Source: CAVVSD01 sp963837655
GTDB lineage: Bacteria; Actinomycetota; Thermoleophilia; Solirubrobacterales; Solirubrobacteraceae
Assembly (NCBI GenBank): GCA_963837655.1
Contig: CAWIOK010000011.1
Location: 1 to 64,000 of the forward strand
DNA: 64,000 nt
Reading direction: 5' to 3'
Shown in pieces: positions 56,470-64,000 of this stretch. How positions within the stretch are numbered: the first letter of the stretch is position 1; each line of letters begins with the position of its first letter. The notes beneath the pieces are model-generated. The model saw only the letters and a program-made list of their open reading frames with translations. It had not been told where the DNA came from and did no database searches. The translations under genes and the position numbers were made by a program.

Positions 56470-57606
56470 GTCGACGCACCCGCGCTGACCGAGCAGGTCA
56501 TCGCGTGGCGGCGTCATCTGCACCGCCATCCCGAGCCCTCCTACGAGGAGCGGGAGACCGCGCGCTTCATCGGGCAGACGCTCGAGGGCTTCGACGGCCT
56601 CGACGTCACGCGGCCGTCGGACATGAGCGTCGTCGCGCATCTGCGCACCGGCCGCCCCGGGCCGACGCTGGCGCTGCGCGCCGACATCGACGCGCTGCCC
56701 ATCCACGAGGAGAGCGGCGTGGAGTTCGCGTCCGAGCGCGACGGGGTCATGCATGCCTGCGGGCACGACGGGCACACCGCGATGCTGCTCGGCGCCGCGC
56801 AGGAGCTGGCCCGACGCTCGGGCGAGCTCAGCGGCGAGGTGCGCCTCCTCTTCCAGCCGGCGGAGGAGCGCCCGCCAGGCGGCGCGATCGAGCTCGTCCG
56901 CGCCGGAGCGCTGGACGGCGTGGACGTCGTCGTCGGGTGCCATCTGTGGACGCCGCTCCCGTACGGTCAGGTCGCCGCCTGGGCGGGCCCCGCGATGGCG
57001 GCCGCGGACTTCTTCGCCCTCGCCATCACCGGCGACGGCGGCCACGCCGCGCTGCCGCACACCGCGGTCGACACCGTGGCCGTCGCGGCCCAGGTCGTCA
57101 CGAACCTGCAGCACGTCGTCGCACGCAGGACCGACCCGCTGCACAGCGCGGTGCTCTCGGTCAGCACGTTCCACGCCGGCGACGCCGCCAACGTCATGCC
57201 CGGTCGCGCGGAGCTGACGGGCACCGTCCGGACCTTCGACGCCGATCTGCGCACCCGGATGCCCGTCCTGCTGGAGGACGTCGTGCGCGGGATCACGCAG
57301 GCGCACGGCGCCGGCTACGAGCTCGAGTACGTCATGGGCTACGCGCCCGTCGTCAACGACGAGACGGCGACGGGGTACGTCCGCGACGCGCTCGGCGAGG
57401 TCGCCGACATGGCGCCGCTCATGGGCGGCGACGACTTCTCCGCGTACCTGACCGAGGCGCCAGGGTGCTACTTCTTCGTCGGCGCAGGCAGCGAGGAGGC
57501 GGTCGCCACGTACCCGCACCACCATCCCCGCTTCCGCATCGACGAGCGCGCGCTGGCCGTCGGCACGCGCGCGCACGTGCAGACGGCCCTGCGCATTCTG
57601 GGATAG
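56470..57606 (+). CDS. M20-family amidohydrolase/peptidase (hippurate hydrolase-like)
   Basis: About 378 residues. ADIDALPIHEESGVEFASE, MHACGHDGHTAMLLG (zinc His/Asp), QPAEERPPGGA (catalytic Glu pair), VVVGCHLW, GDGGHAALPHTAVD (dimerisation domain) and HHHPRFRIDERAL place it with amidohydrolase/carboxypeptidase Ss1-like enzymes. The frame is open from ~56470 but has no ATG/GTG/TTG before 56623; GTC at 56470-56472 may be a misread or mutated GTG, since coding begins there (DAPALTEQVIAWRRHLHRHPE). Confidence 0.85.
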   Translation, partial: VDAPALTEQVIAWRRHLHRHPEPSYEERETARFIGQTLEGFDGLDVTRPSDMSVVAHLRTGRPGPTLALRADIDALPIHEESGVEFASERDGVMHACGHDGHTAMLLGAAQELARRSGELSGEVRLLFQPAEERPPGGAIELVRAGALDGVDVVVGCHLWTPLPYGQVAAWAGPAMAAADFFALAITGDGGHAALPHTAVDTVAVAAQVVTNLQHVVARRTDPLHSAVLSVSTFHAGDAANVMPGRAELTGTVRTFDADLRTRMPVLLEDVVRGITQAHGAGYELEYVMGYAPVVNDETATGYVRDALGEVADMAPLMGGDDFSAYLTEAPGCYFFVGAGSEEAVATYPHHHPRFRIDERALAVGTRAHVQTALRILG

Positions 57607-57985
57607 GAGTCGTCGGGTCTCGGGTCGTCCGCCGCGGCCCCTGCGGGACGGGTGTCGCTCCGCTCGATACGGCGGCCGGGCGCGAAGCCGGGTCCGACGG
57701 CGTCACCGAAGGGAAGCAGAGCGACACGTCGCTTGGGTGCTGGCGCGCCGATGAGCTCCAAGCACAGCGACCTTGCTCCTCGTGCATGACACCGATGGAC
57801 GAGCGAGAGAGCGTCACGCCGGACCCCACCCGAACCATCTGCCCAGAGCACCTCAGAGGTGCCCTAGGCAGATCGGATCGCGCACCTCCCATACTCGTCC
57901 GGCCTCGGTGACGATCCGGGTGCGGCCCCGCGCCACACGCGCGCTGGCGCGGAGCTCCGCGCCATCGTGACCGCCGACGATCCGC
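57607..57985. other. Intergenic stretch with a possible Cys-rich peptide
   Basis: A frame near 57750-57860 reads QRPCSSCMTPMDERESVTPD, then RTICPEHLRGALG, with a CxxC...C layout reminiscent of small zinc-binding peptides, but no good start codon or second full motif. The remainder shows nothing I can identify. Confidence 0.3.
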
Positions 57986-59134
57986 TCAGGCAGGCACTGG
58001 CGCCGAGCGGAAGTTCGGCGCCACCTCCCGGGCGAACAGCTCCATCGTGCGCACGACGCGCTCGTGCGGCGTGTCGCCGATGCACATGAGCGCCATGATC
58101 TGCCCGAACCCGAGCTCGCCCTGCAGCCGCTGGACCTGCTCGTTGACGCTCTCGGGGCTGCCGACGATGACCATGCCGGCGTCGACGAGGTCCTCGTAGG
58201 ACATCTGGCCGAAGGTCTTGCGCGGGCCCCCGCTCAGCATCCCCCGCAGCGAGGACTCCGACATGTAACCGGGGGGCAGGACGATCTCCAGGCCCTGCTT
58301 GAGCCCCTTGTGGAACAGGAACTCGACGTACTGCTTGGCCTCGCGGTGGGCCTGCTCGTGCGTCTCGGCCACGTAGACCGGGATCGCGAAGGCGATCTTC
58401 TCCGGGTCGGGCTCATAGCCGAGCTCCCCGGCGGCCGACCGGTACCCGTCGAACCACCCCTTCACCACCGGCGTCGGCGCGTACACGCTCATGAACGTGT
58501 AGCGCTTCTCGGCGCAGTACTGCATGGTCTCGCGGCTGCCGGCGCCCGGGATGTAGATGTCCGGGTGGGGGTCCTGGAGCGGGCGGGGCCAGACGTTGAC
58601 GTAGCGGAACTCGTAGTGCTTGCCCCACCACTCGAACGGCTCCGTCGACGTCCACGCCTTGATGATCAGGTCGTGCGCCTCGTTGAAGCGCTCGCGGGAG
58701 TGCACCGGGCTGAGCCCGTGGTTGAAGTACTCCCAGCCGATCCCGCGGACGAAGCCGGAGACCACGCGCCCTCGCGTGAGGTGGTCGAGCATCGCGATCT
58801 CCTCGGCCACCCGCAGCGGGTACTGATGCAGCCCGATCGCGTTGCCGAGGACCATGACCTTGGCGTTCTTCGTGCGGCGGGCGAGCGCCGCGGCCATGAT
58901 GTTCGGCGCGGGCATCATCCCGTAGGCCGACTGGTGGTGCTCGTTGACGCAGATGCCGTCGTAGCCCAGCTCGTCGGCGTACTCGAGCTCGTCGAGGTAG
59001 CGGTTGTAGACCTCCACGCCGACCTGCGGGTCGAACTGCCCGCTGGGGTACGTCAGCGACGGCGTGGCGAAACGCTCGTCGAAGTCCTCCGGAAGCGTTG
59101 GGTACGGCATGAGGTGGAAGAAGTTGAACTTCAC
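57986..59134 (-). CDS. Luciferase-like (LLM-class) flavin oxidoreductase
   Basis: Intact 382 residues. MKFNFFHLMPYP, GYDGICVNEHHQSAYGMMPAPN, MLDHLTRGRVVSGFVRGIGWEY and DIYIPGAGSRETMQYCAE are typical of FMN-dependent monooxygenases. The GTG overlaps the preceding alpha/beta-hydrolase stop (GTGA). The hydrolase may process the oxidation product. Confidence 0.88.
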   Translation of the reverse strand: MKFNFFHLMPYPTLPEDFDERFATPSLTYPSGQFDPQVGVEVYNRYLDELEYADELGYDGICVNEHHQSAYGMMPAPNIMAAALARRTKNAKVMVLGNAIGLHQYPLRVAEEIAMLDHLTRGRVVSGFVRGIGWEYFNHGLSPVHSRERFNEAHDLIIKAWTSTEPFEWWGKHYEFRYVNVWPRPLQDPHPDIYIPGAGSRETMQYCAEKRYTFMSVYAPTPVVKGWFDGYRSAAGELGYEPDPEKIAFAIPVYVAETHEQAHREAKQYVEFLFHKGLKQGLEIVLPPGYMSESSLRGMLSGGPRKTFGQMSYEDLVDAGMVIVGSPESVNEQVQRLQGELGFGQIMALMCIGDTPHERVVRTMELFAREVAPNFRSAPVPA

Positions 59135-59937
59135 CGGGAGCCTCCGTTCGCGAACGCGAGCACCGTGCCCGCGATCTCCTGCGGCTTCTCGCCGTAGAGC
59201 GCGTGGCCGCAGTCCTCGACGACCTCGAGGCGCGCGTCCGCGATCCGCTCGACGTAGCGCTCTGCGTGCGCGCGCGGGATGACCTTGTCGTCGTCGGGCC
59301 AGACGACGAGCGTCGGCGCGGTGATCCGGTACAGCCGCCGCTCGAGCTTGGGGTCGTTGAGGAACGGCCGCCATGCGTAGCGCGCGAACGCCGTGTTGTT
59401 GCGGTACGCGCGCATGATGTCGTCGACGCTCGGCTCGGTGGGGAAGAACCCTGCCGCCGCGGCCGGATCGTGGAAGAGCGTGGGGACGATCCGCTCCGGC
59501 GGCAGGATGAACAGGTCGGCCGGCGGCGCCTCGGGGATGCGCAGCCCGGCCGGGCTCAGGAGGACGAGCCTGGAGACCCGGTGCGGCGAGTGGACGGCGA
59601 GCTCGGCCGCGATCCAGCCACCGAGCGACGCGCCGACGACGACGGCCTGCTCGATGCCGAGCTGGTCGAGGAGGCGCAGGTAGTGGTAGACGAGGTCGTC
59701 CACGCCCTCCATCTCCTCCGTGGTCTCGGACTCGTCGAAGCCCGGATGGTCGGGGGCGAGGACGTCGAAGTGGCGGCTCAACCCGTCGAGGAACGGCGAC
59801 CAGCCTCCCCCGCCGGCCGCGTGCAGGAACAGCAGCGCCGGACCGGAGCCCGCCCGCAGCAGCCTGATCTCCCCCGCACCGACCTGCAACCGCTCGGTGC
59901 GTACGTCGACGCCCGGCTCAGATGCACTGGTGGTCAT
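59131..59937 (-). CDS. Alpha/beta hydrolase
   Basis: Intact 268 residues. The nucleophile elbow GASLGGW lies at ~100-106. The oxyanion HAAGGGGWSPF follows strand 3, DHPGFDESE is typical, the acid is in VVWPDDDKVIPR and the histidine in EDCGHALYGEKP. It belongs to the meta-cleavage/haloalkane-type group. First gene of the pair with the luciferase-like enzyme. Confidence 0.88.
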   Translation of the reverse strand: MTTSASEPGVDVRTERLQVGAGEIRLLRAGSGPALLFLHAAGGGGWSPFLDGLSRHFDVLAPDHPGFDESETTEEMEGVDDLVYHYLRLLDQLGIEQAVVVGASLGGWIAAELAVHSPHRVSRLVLLSPAGLRIPEAPPADLFILPPERIVPTLFHDPAAAAGFFPTEPSVDDIMRAYRNNTAFARYAWRPFLNDPKLERRLYRITAPTLVVWPDDDKVIPRAHAERYVERIADARLEVVEDCGHALYGEKPQEIAGTVLAFANGGSR

Positions 59938-60023
59938 ACCGCCCGACGATACGGATCTGCGAGCGCGCGCGGCCCGCGCCCGGGGCGACCCTGCCCCCGG
60001 ACGCGAGCCCCTCTGCGCGCGAC

Positions 60024-60455
60024 CTACCTGGCCTTCAGCAGGGAGGTCAGCCAGGCCGGTGACACCGGCGCGGCGGTTGCGGCGGCCCGCGTCGCCGGCA
60101 CGGCCGCGACGGTCACCGCGACCTCCACGGGCTCGGCCTGCGCGTTGCGCTCACGCGCCGCGGCAGCCTGCTCCCACATCGCCTTCTGCGGCATGGGATG
60201 GCCCCACGGCTCGGCCGCGAGCGCCTCGGCGAGCGCGGGCGCGACCGGATCCGGCGTCACGAACGAGTGCCCGCCCGCGGGCAGGGCGTACGTGTTCACG
60301 CCGGTGTCCTGGCGGGAGGAGAACGACGCAGCGGGCTCGCGCTCACGTGCGAGACCTGCGTGGTCCTCCTGCGCCTGGCGCTGGGATGGGATGGACTCGA
60401 CGGGCAGCAGCCGCGCTGAGGCGCTCGCTGCGACCGCGTCGATGCGTGTGTGCAT
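60024..60455 (-). CDS. Uncharacterised protein, 143 residues
   Basis: A complete frame of Ala-, Pro- and Gln-rich low-complexity sequence with MPQKAMWEQAAAARERNA near the centre. No domain is recognisable and no TM is present. It may be disordered or a spurious frame; codon GC bias is consistent with coding. Confidence 0.35.
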   Translation of the reverse strand: MHTRIDAVAASASARLLPVESIPSQRQAQEDHAGLAREREPAASFSSRQDTGVNTYALPAGGHSFVTPDPVAPALAEALAAEPWGHPMPQKAMWEQAAAARERNAQAEPVEVAVTVAAVPATRAAATAAPVSPAWLTSLLKAR

Positions 60456-60622
60456 CGTCGCTCATCAGCTCCTTGCTCGTTCGATTGCCGTCCTTGGCCC
60501 CTGGACCGTTGATCGACCCAGGTTCAAGAGGTGTCGGCGGCTGCCGAATCAACCTGACGCCGACCCCCGTGGTCTGGACGATCGGGCGGGCGCGCAGTGC
60601 ATGCGCGTGCAAGGATGTAGCG

Positions 60623-61561
60623 GTGAGCTCCATCGACGTCACCCATTTCTCCGACCCATGCTGCCCATGGGCCTACTCCTCATCGCCGTTCCTGGCGGTG
60701 CTGCGCTGGCGCTACGGCGCCCAGCTGAACTGGCGTCACGTGATGATCGGCCTGACGGAGAAGGCCGAGCAGTACGAGGCGCGCGGCTACACACCGTCGC
60801 GCCAGGCGCACGGGTTCGCCGACTTCCGCAAGCGAGGCATGCCGTTCTCGACCGCGGTGAAGCAGCGCATGTCCGGCACGTCGCGCGCGTGCCGCGCCGT
60901 CGTGGCGACGCGGCTGACCGCGCCCGAGCTCGAGCTGACCGCGTTCCGCGCGCTGCAGTTCGGCCAGTTCACCGGCGGCCGGCCTATGGACGAGGACGAC
61001 GCGATCCTCGCCGCGCTGGGCTGGGCCGAGGGCCTGGACGCGCGGGAGATCGTCTCGCTGCTCGACACGCCTGACGTCATCGAGGCCTACGAGGCCGACC
61101 GCGCCGAGGCCCGCACCGCGGAGGGCGGTCCCACCGAGGCCCAGGGCCGCTCCGCGAACTCCGACGGCGCGGTGCGCTTCACGGCGCCCTCGCTGATCTT
61201 CCGGCAGGGGGAGCAGTCGCTGGAGGCCGGCGGCTTCCAGCAGTACGACGCCTACGACGTCTGCATCGCGAACATCGACCCGACGCTCGACCGTCGCGAT
61301 CCCGCCCAGCCGGGCGACGACATCGTCGAGCTGATCGTGTCCGAGCCGTGGGGCCTGACGACGCGCGAGGTCGCGCAGGTCATGGCCGGCCGTAACGACC
61401 CGCCCGACGACACCGCGGCGGAGGACGCGCTCATCGACCTCCTCGGCGACGGCCGCGTGCGGCGCGACGACCTCGGCAACGGCGCGTTGTGGCGTCCGGC
61501 CGGCGCTGACGCGGGCGACGCGCTCGCGGGCCGGTCCGCGGCGACCGCCGGGGCGCGCTAG
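60623..61561 (+). CDS. DsbA-like thioredoxin-fold protein (monothiol site)
   Basis: Intact 312 residues. THFSDPCCPWAYSSSPFLAVL is the active-site region; normal DsbA has CPxC, here it is CPWA, so only one redox cysteine remains plus a preceding Cys. LRWRYGAQLNWRHVMIGLTE and GGFQQYDAYDVCIANIDP follow. The C-terminal ~100 residues are an extra domain. GTG start. It could be a glutathione- or mycothiol-linked transferase or isomerase of the HCCA/FrnE type. Confidence 0.75.
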   Translation: MSSIDVTHFSDPCCPWAYSSSPFLAVLRWRYGAQLNWRHVMIGLTEKAEQYEARGYTPSRQAHGFADFRKRGMPFSTAVKQRMSGTSRACRAVVATRLTAPELELTAFRALQFGQFTGGRPMDEDDAILAALGWAEGLDAREIVSLLDTPDVIEAYEADRAEARTAEGGPTEAQGRSANSDGAVRFTAPSLIFRQGEQSLEAGGFQQYDAYDVCIANIDPTLDRRDPAQPGDDIVELIVSEPWGLTTREVAQVMAGRNDPPDDTAAEDALIDLLGDGRVRRDDLGNGALWRPAGADAGDALAGRSAATAGAR

Positions 61562-61576
61562 GTCAGACTGGATGGC

Positions 61577-62071
61577 GTGGATCTCGATCTGCGCCCGATC
61601 GAACCAGGAGACGGGGCCGTGCTGCACGGCCTCGTCGCCCATCCCGACGTCTGGGAGTGGCTCACGCTCGCGGGCTCGCGCGCGCCCGCCGCGCTCGCGC
61701 AGTGCGCCGCGTGGGCGCGGCGCGACGCGGCGCACTGGGATCTGCATGGGTTCGGCAAGTGGCTCGCGCTGGAGGACGGCAGGCCGGTCGGGCGCGGTGG
61801 GCTGAACGTGACGTTCCTGGACGGACGCCCGGAGATCGAGATCGGGTGGGCCGTCGCGCGCGAGAACTGGGGCCGCGGCATCGCCACGCGGATCGCGCGG
61901 GCGTCGCTCGACGAGGCGACCCGGCTCGGGTTGCGCGGCATCGTGGCGTTCTCGCGGCCGGAGAACGTCGCGTCGCTGCGGGTCATCGAGAAGGCCGGGC
62001 TGCAGCGCGAGCGCGAACTGGACCACGGCGGCTGGCCGCACATCCTGTTCCGTACGGAGCCGGGCACGTGA
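61577..62071 (+). CDS. GNAT-family N-acetyltransferase (RimJ-like)
   Basis: Intact 164 residues. LRPIEPGDGAVLHGLVAHPDV, EIGWAVARENWGRGIATRIARAS (acetyl-CoA loop) and NVASLRVIEKAGLQRE are the RimJ/RimL hallmarks. Start GTG; the stop overlaps the next gene (GTGA). Confidence 0.88.
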   Translation: MDLDLRPIEPGDGAVLHGLVAHPDVWEWLTLAGSRAPAALAQCAAWARRDAAHWDLHGFGKWLALEDGRPVGRGGLNVTFLDGRPEIEIGWAVARENWGRGIATRIARASLDEATRLGLRGIVAFSRPENVASLRVIEKAGLQRERELDHGGWPHILFRTEPGT

Positions 62072-62826
62072 ACTACACGGAGCGTGTAGCCCCCGCGTGG
62101 GTCGCGGGCCCCGTCGCGTGCGTGTGGAGCACGGTCGCGACCGGCGACGCGGCGATCCTGCCGGACGCCTGCGCCGACCTGATCCACGTCGAGGGCAGCG
62201 GCACGTTCGTCGCCGGCCCGGACACGCAGCCGGGTGACCCAGCACGCGGCCGCGTCACCGGCGTGCGGCTGCGCACCGGGCACGTCGCGGCGGCGCTCGG
62301 CGTCCCGGCGGAGGAGCTGCGCGATCGCCGCATCTCGCTGGAGGATCTCTGGGGACGCAGCGGCGGCGAGCTCGCGCGCCGCGTCGAAGGCGCCCCCACG
62401 GCCTGCGCGCGCCAGGCGCTGCTGGCCCAGGCCGTGGCACGGCGTGCCACGCCGGCGGACCCGATCGCAGTCGGCGCCGTCGCCCTGCTCGCGCGGGACC
62501 CGGGTCGCCAGGTCGCCGGCGTCGCGGCCGAGCTGGCCGTGAGCGAGCGCCACCTCCTGCGCCGGGTGCGGGCGGCCGTCGGCTACGGGCCCAAGACGCT
62601 GGCGCGCATCCTGCGCTTCCAGCGCCTGCTCGCCCTCGGGGAGGACGGCGGCGATTCGCTGGCCGCGCTCGCGCTCACCGCCGGCTACGCCGACCAGCCC
62701 CACATGACCGGCGAGGTGCGCCGGCTGGCCGGAGCGTCCCCCACCGCGGTGCTCGGAGTCGCGCGCGCACGCGGCGACGTCGAGCTCGTCCGTTCCGTCC
62801 AAGACGCCAACCTTCGCGCGGCGTAG
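62068..62826 (+). CDS. AraC-family regulator with N-terminal DUF6597-like domain
   Basis: Intact 252 residues. The N-terminal PDACADLIHVEGSGTFVAGPD, then VTGVRLRTGHVAAALGVPAEEL is typical of DUF6597. The C-terminal HTH has VAGVAAELAVSERHLLRRVRA and ALTAGYADQPHMTGEVRRLAG. Coupled to the acetyltransferase gene. Confidence 0.88.
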   Translation: MNYTERVAPAWVAGPVACVWSTVATGDAAILPDACADLIHVEGSGTFVAGPDTQPGDPARGRVTGVRLRTGHVAAALGVPAEELRDRRISLEDLWGRSGGELARRVEGAPTACARQALLAQAVARRATPADPIAVGAVALLARDPGRQVAGVAAELAVSERHLLRRVRAAVGYGPKTLARILRFQRLLALGEDGGDSLAALALTAGYADQPHMTGEVRRLAGASPTAVLGVARARGDVELVRSVQDANLRAA

Positions 62827-62837
62827 CGTCCGGGCGC

Positions 62838-63185
62838 ATGTTCCTCGGACTGCGCACCGTCATCTATCCCGCACCGGACCTCGCCGCCGCCAAGGCGTGG
62901 TACACGGCGCTGCTCGGCGTCGAGCCGTACTTCGACGAGCCGTTCTACGTCGGCTTCGAGGTCGGCGGCTACGAGCTCGGGCTGAACCCGGACAACGACG
63001 TCGCCGAGACGTATTGGGGCGTCGCCGACATCGAGGCCGCGCACGCGGCGCTCCTCGCCGCCGGCGCCGTGGCGCGGTCGCCCGTGACCGACGTCGGCGA
63101 GGGCATCCGCGTCGCGACCGTCCTCGAGACGTCGGGCGCGGTGCTCGGGATCATCGAGAACCCGCATTTCAAGGTTGGCACCTAG
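62838..63185 (+). CDS. VOC-family protein
   Basis: Intact 115 residues. YPAPDLAAAKAWYTALLGVEP, FYVGFEVGGYELGLNPD and ATVLETSGAVLGIIENPHF. The layout matches glyoxalase-like single-unit VOC proteins. It is 11 bp past the AraC-type gene, probably same transcript. Confidence 0.87.
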   Translation: MFLGLRTVIYPAPDLAAAKAWYTALLGVEPYFDEPFYVGFEVGGYELGLNPDNDVAETYWGVADIEAAHAALLAAGAVARSPVTDVGEGIRVATVLETSGAVLGIIENPHFKVGT

Positions 63186-63188
63186 CCC

Positions 63189-63233
63189 GGCATCCGGCGA
63201 AGCCGGATGCCAATGGTCGGGCGAAGCCCGACC
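63189..63233. repeat. Two adjacent GAA-triloop hairpins
   Basis: GGCATCCGGC-GAA-GCCGGATGCC (63189-63211; 10-bp stem) and GGTCGGGC-GAA-GCCCGACC (63215-63233; 8-bp stem) lie in tandem between the VOC stop and trpB2. GC-GAA-GC is an unusually stable small DNA hairpin. They are the same type as the hairpins at 47589-47849. Confidence 0.85.
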
Positions 63234-63254
63234 ACCGGGACGTAGGATCGCCGC

Positions 63255-64000
63255 ATGCCCGCCCCGCAGACGAAGTTCCTCCTGTCCGAGGACGCGATCC
63301 CGACGCACTGGGTGAACATGAACCCGGACATCCCCGGCGCCCAGATCCCGCCGCTGAACCCGCAGACCAAGGAGCCGGCGGGCCCCGCCGACCTGCAGGC
63401 CATCTTCCCGATGGAGCTGATCCTGCAGGAGGTCTCCCCCGAGCCGCTCATCGAGATCCCGGAGCCCGTCCGCGAGGCGTACAAGATCTGGCGCCCGACG
63501 CCGCTGTTCCGCGCGCGGCGCCTCGAGCAGGCACTCGATACGCCCGCCCGCATCTACTACAAGTACGAAGGCGTCTCGCCCGCCGGGTCCCACAAGCCGA
63601 ACACCGCGGTGCCCCAGGCCTACGCCAACAAGCAGGCGGGCATCGAGAAGCTCGCGACCGAGACGGGCGCCGGGCAGTGGGGCTCCTCCCTGGCGTTCGC
63701 GTGCAGCCTGTTCGACCTCGAGGTCGAGGTCTTCATGGTCGGGTCCTCCTACGACCAGAAGCCCTACCGCCGCTCCATGATGGAGACGTGGGGCGCGACC
63801 GTGCACCGCTCCCCCAGCGACCGCACCCAGAGCGGGCTGTCCAACGCGTCGCACCCGACCGGCTCGCTGGGCATCGCGATCTCCGAGGCGGTCGAGATCG
63901 CGGCGCAGTCGGCGAGCACGAACTACTCGCTGGGCTCGGTGCTCAACCACGTGCTGCTGCACCAGACGGTCATCGGCCAGGAGACGATCGCCCAGATGGC
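63255..64000 (+). CDS. trpB2: Tryptophan synthase beta-like protein TrpB2 (5' part)
   Basis: Runs out of the window after 248 residues. SEDAIPTHWVNMNPDIPG and the PLP lysine in GVSPAGSHKPNTAV fit TrpB2, the long tryptophan-synthase-beta homologue, which couples indole to serine or a related amino acid. AGQWGSSLAFACSLFDLEV and YRRSMMETWGATVHRSPS are conserved. ATG at 63255. Confidence 0.92.
   Translation, partial: MPAPQTKFLLSEDAIPTHWVNMNPDIPGAQIPPLNPQTKEPAGPADLQAIFPMELILQEVSPEPLIEIPEPVREAYKIWRPTPLFRARRLEQALDTPARIYYKYEGVSPAGSHKPNTAVPQAYANKQAGIEKLATETGAGQWGSSLAFACSLFDLEVEVFMVGSSYDQKPYRRSMMETWGATVHRSPSDRTQSGLSNASHPTGSLGIAISEAVEIAAQSASTNYSLGSVLNHVLLHQTVIGQETIAQM

Noticed and set aside
57774..57911. 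Zinc-finger-like gene
   Set aside because: Only a CxxC and one further Cys, no start codon, and no second metal motif; kept as a note in the intergenic entry.

Overview
The window is very GC-rich, with long overlapping open frames on both strands, many GTG and TTG starts and very compact operons. Most of it reads like an actinobacterial chromosome. The TrpB2-type tryptophan synthase, FolE2, SigK/RskA/fasciclin genes, DUF2332, pRiA4b ORF-3-like and RDD proteins and several MMPL transporters fit a soil actinobacterium, possibly Thermoleophilia/Solirubrobacterales; that placement is inference without a database search. The first ~3.9 kb (oligopeptide ABC importer, short signal peptidase I, LarE) has a different character and may be a separate block or a contig join.

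Layout. 1-3.8 kb: Dpp/Opp-type importer, lepB, larE. 4.4-8.1 kb: a degraded enolase copy and thiolase fragment, then a tightly coupled kinase / enolase-like / D-2-hydroxyacid dehydrogenase operon. 8.3-12.3 kb: broken acyl-CoA dehydrogenase-like gene, divergent AraC regulator, tRNA-Thr, fatty-acid desaturase. 12.4-20.2 kb: Nudix, cupin, SnoaL-like, two paralogous stress-type proteins, phosphoesterase, cell-wall lytic transglycosylase, DUF2332, CHASE3-type histidine kinase, osmoprotectant-binding protein. 20.2-27.2 kb: VOC protein, a small gene under a LexA-type box, MDR oxidoreductase/TetR pair, pRiA4b-like protein, NarL-type kinase and MMPL exporter. 27.3-37.9 kb: a catabolic island with a ribose-type ABC importer, MetE-like zinc methyltransferase, metallo-beta-lactamase-fold hydrolase, AMP-ligase, FAH-family enzyme and a GAF/PucR regulator. 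38-46.7 kb: SDR, NmrA, TatA, fasciclin, SigK/RskA, MMPL, RDD, and a truncated MFS exporter abutting a truncated allene-oxide-cyclase-like gene. 46.7-64 kb: housekeeping and signalling genes (tRNA-Tyr, primary sigma factor, folE2, drug-type ABC exporter, clpP, thioesterase, FAH, HD-GYP, PilZ, M20 peptidase, luciferase-like oxidoreductase, trpB2).

Gene integrity is uneven. From about 46.7 kb onward nearly every gene reads through. In 0.5-20.9 kb, 23.5-26.7 kb, 30-33 kb and 40.5-46.3 kb most genes need one to several single-base corrections, often apparent +1 insertions. Because adjacent unrelated genes are all affected, I read most of these as sequence errors rather than real pseudogenes. Coordinates of broken genes span the whole homologous stretch.

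The most interesting points are: the operon that could turn a 2-keto/2-hydroxy acid into a phosphoenol compound, whose enolase has altered active-site residues; a perfect Gram-positive-type LexA box one base from the start of an unknown 108-residue gene; a fasciclin/SigK/RskA arrangement like the mycobacterial mpt70/83 regulon; intergenic hairpin repeats with GAA triloops; and recurrent CTAG overlaps where convergent genes share stop-codon bases.
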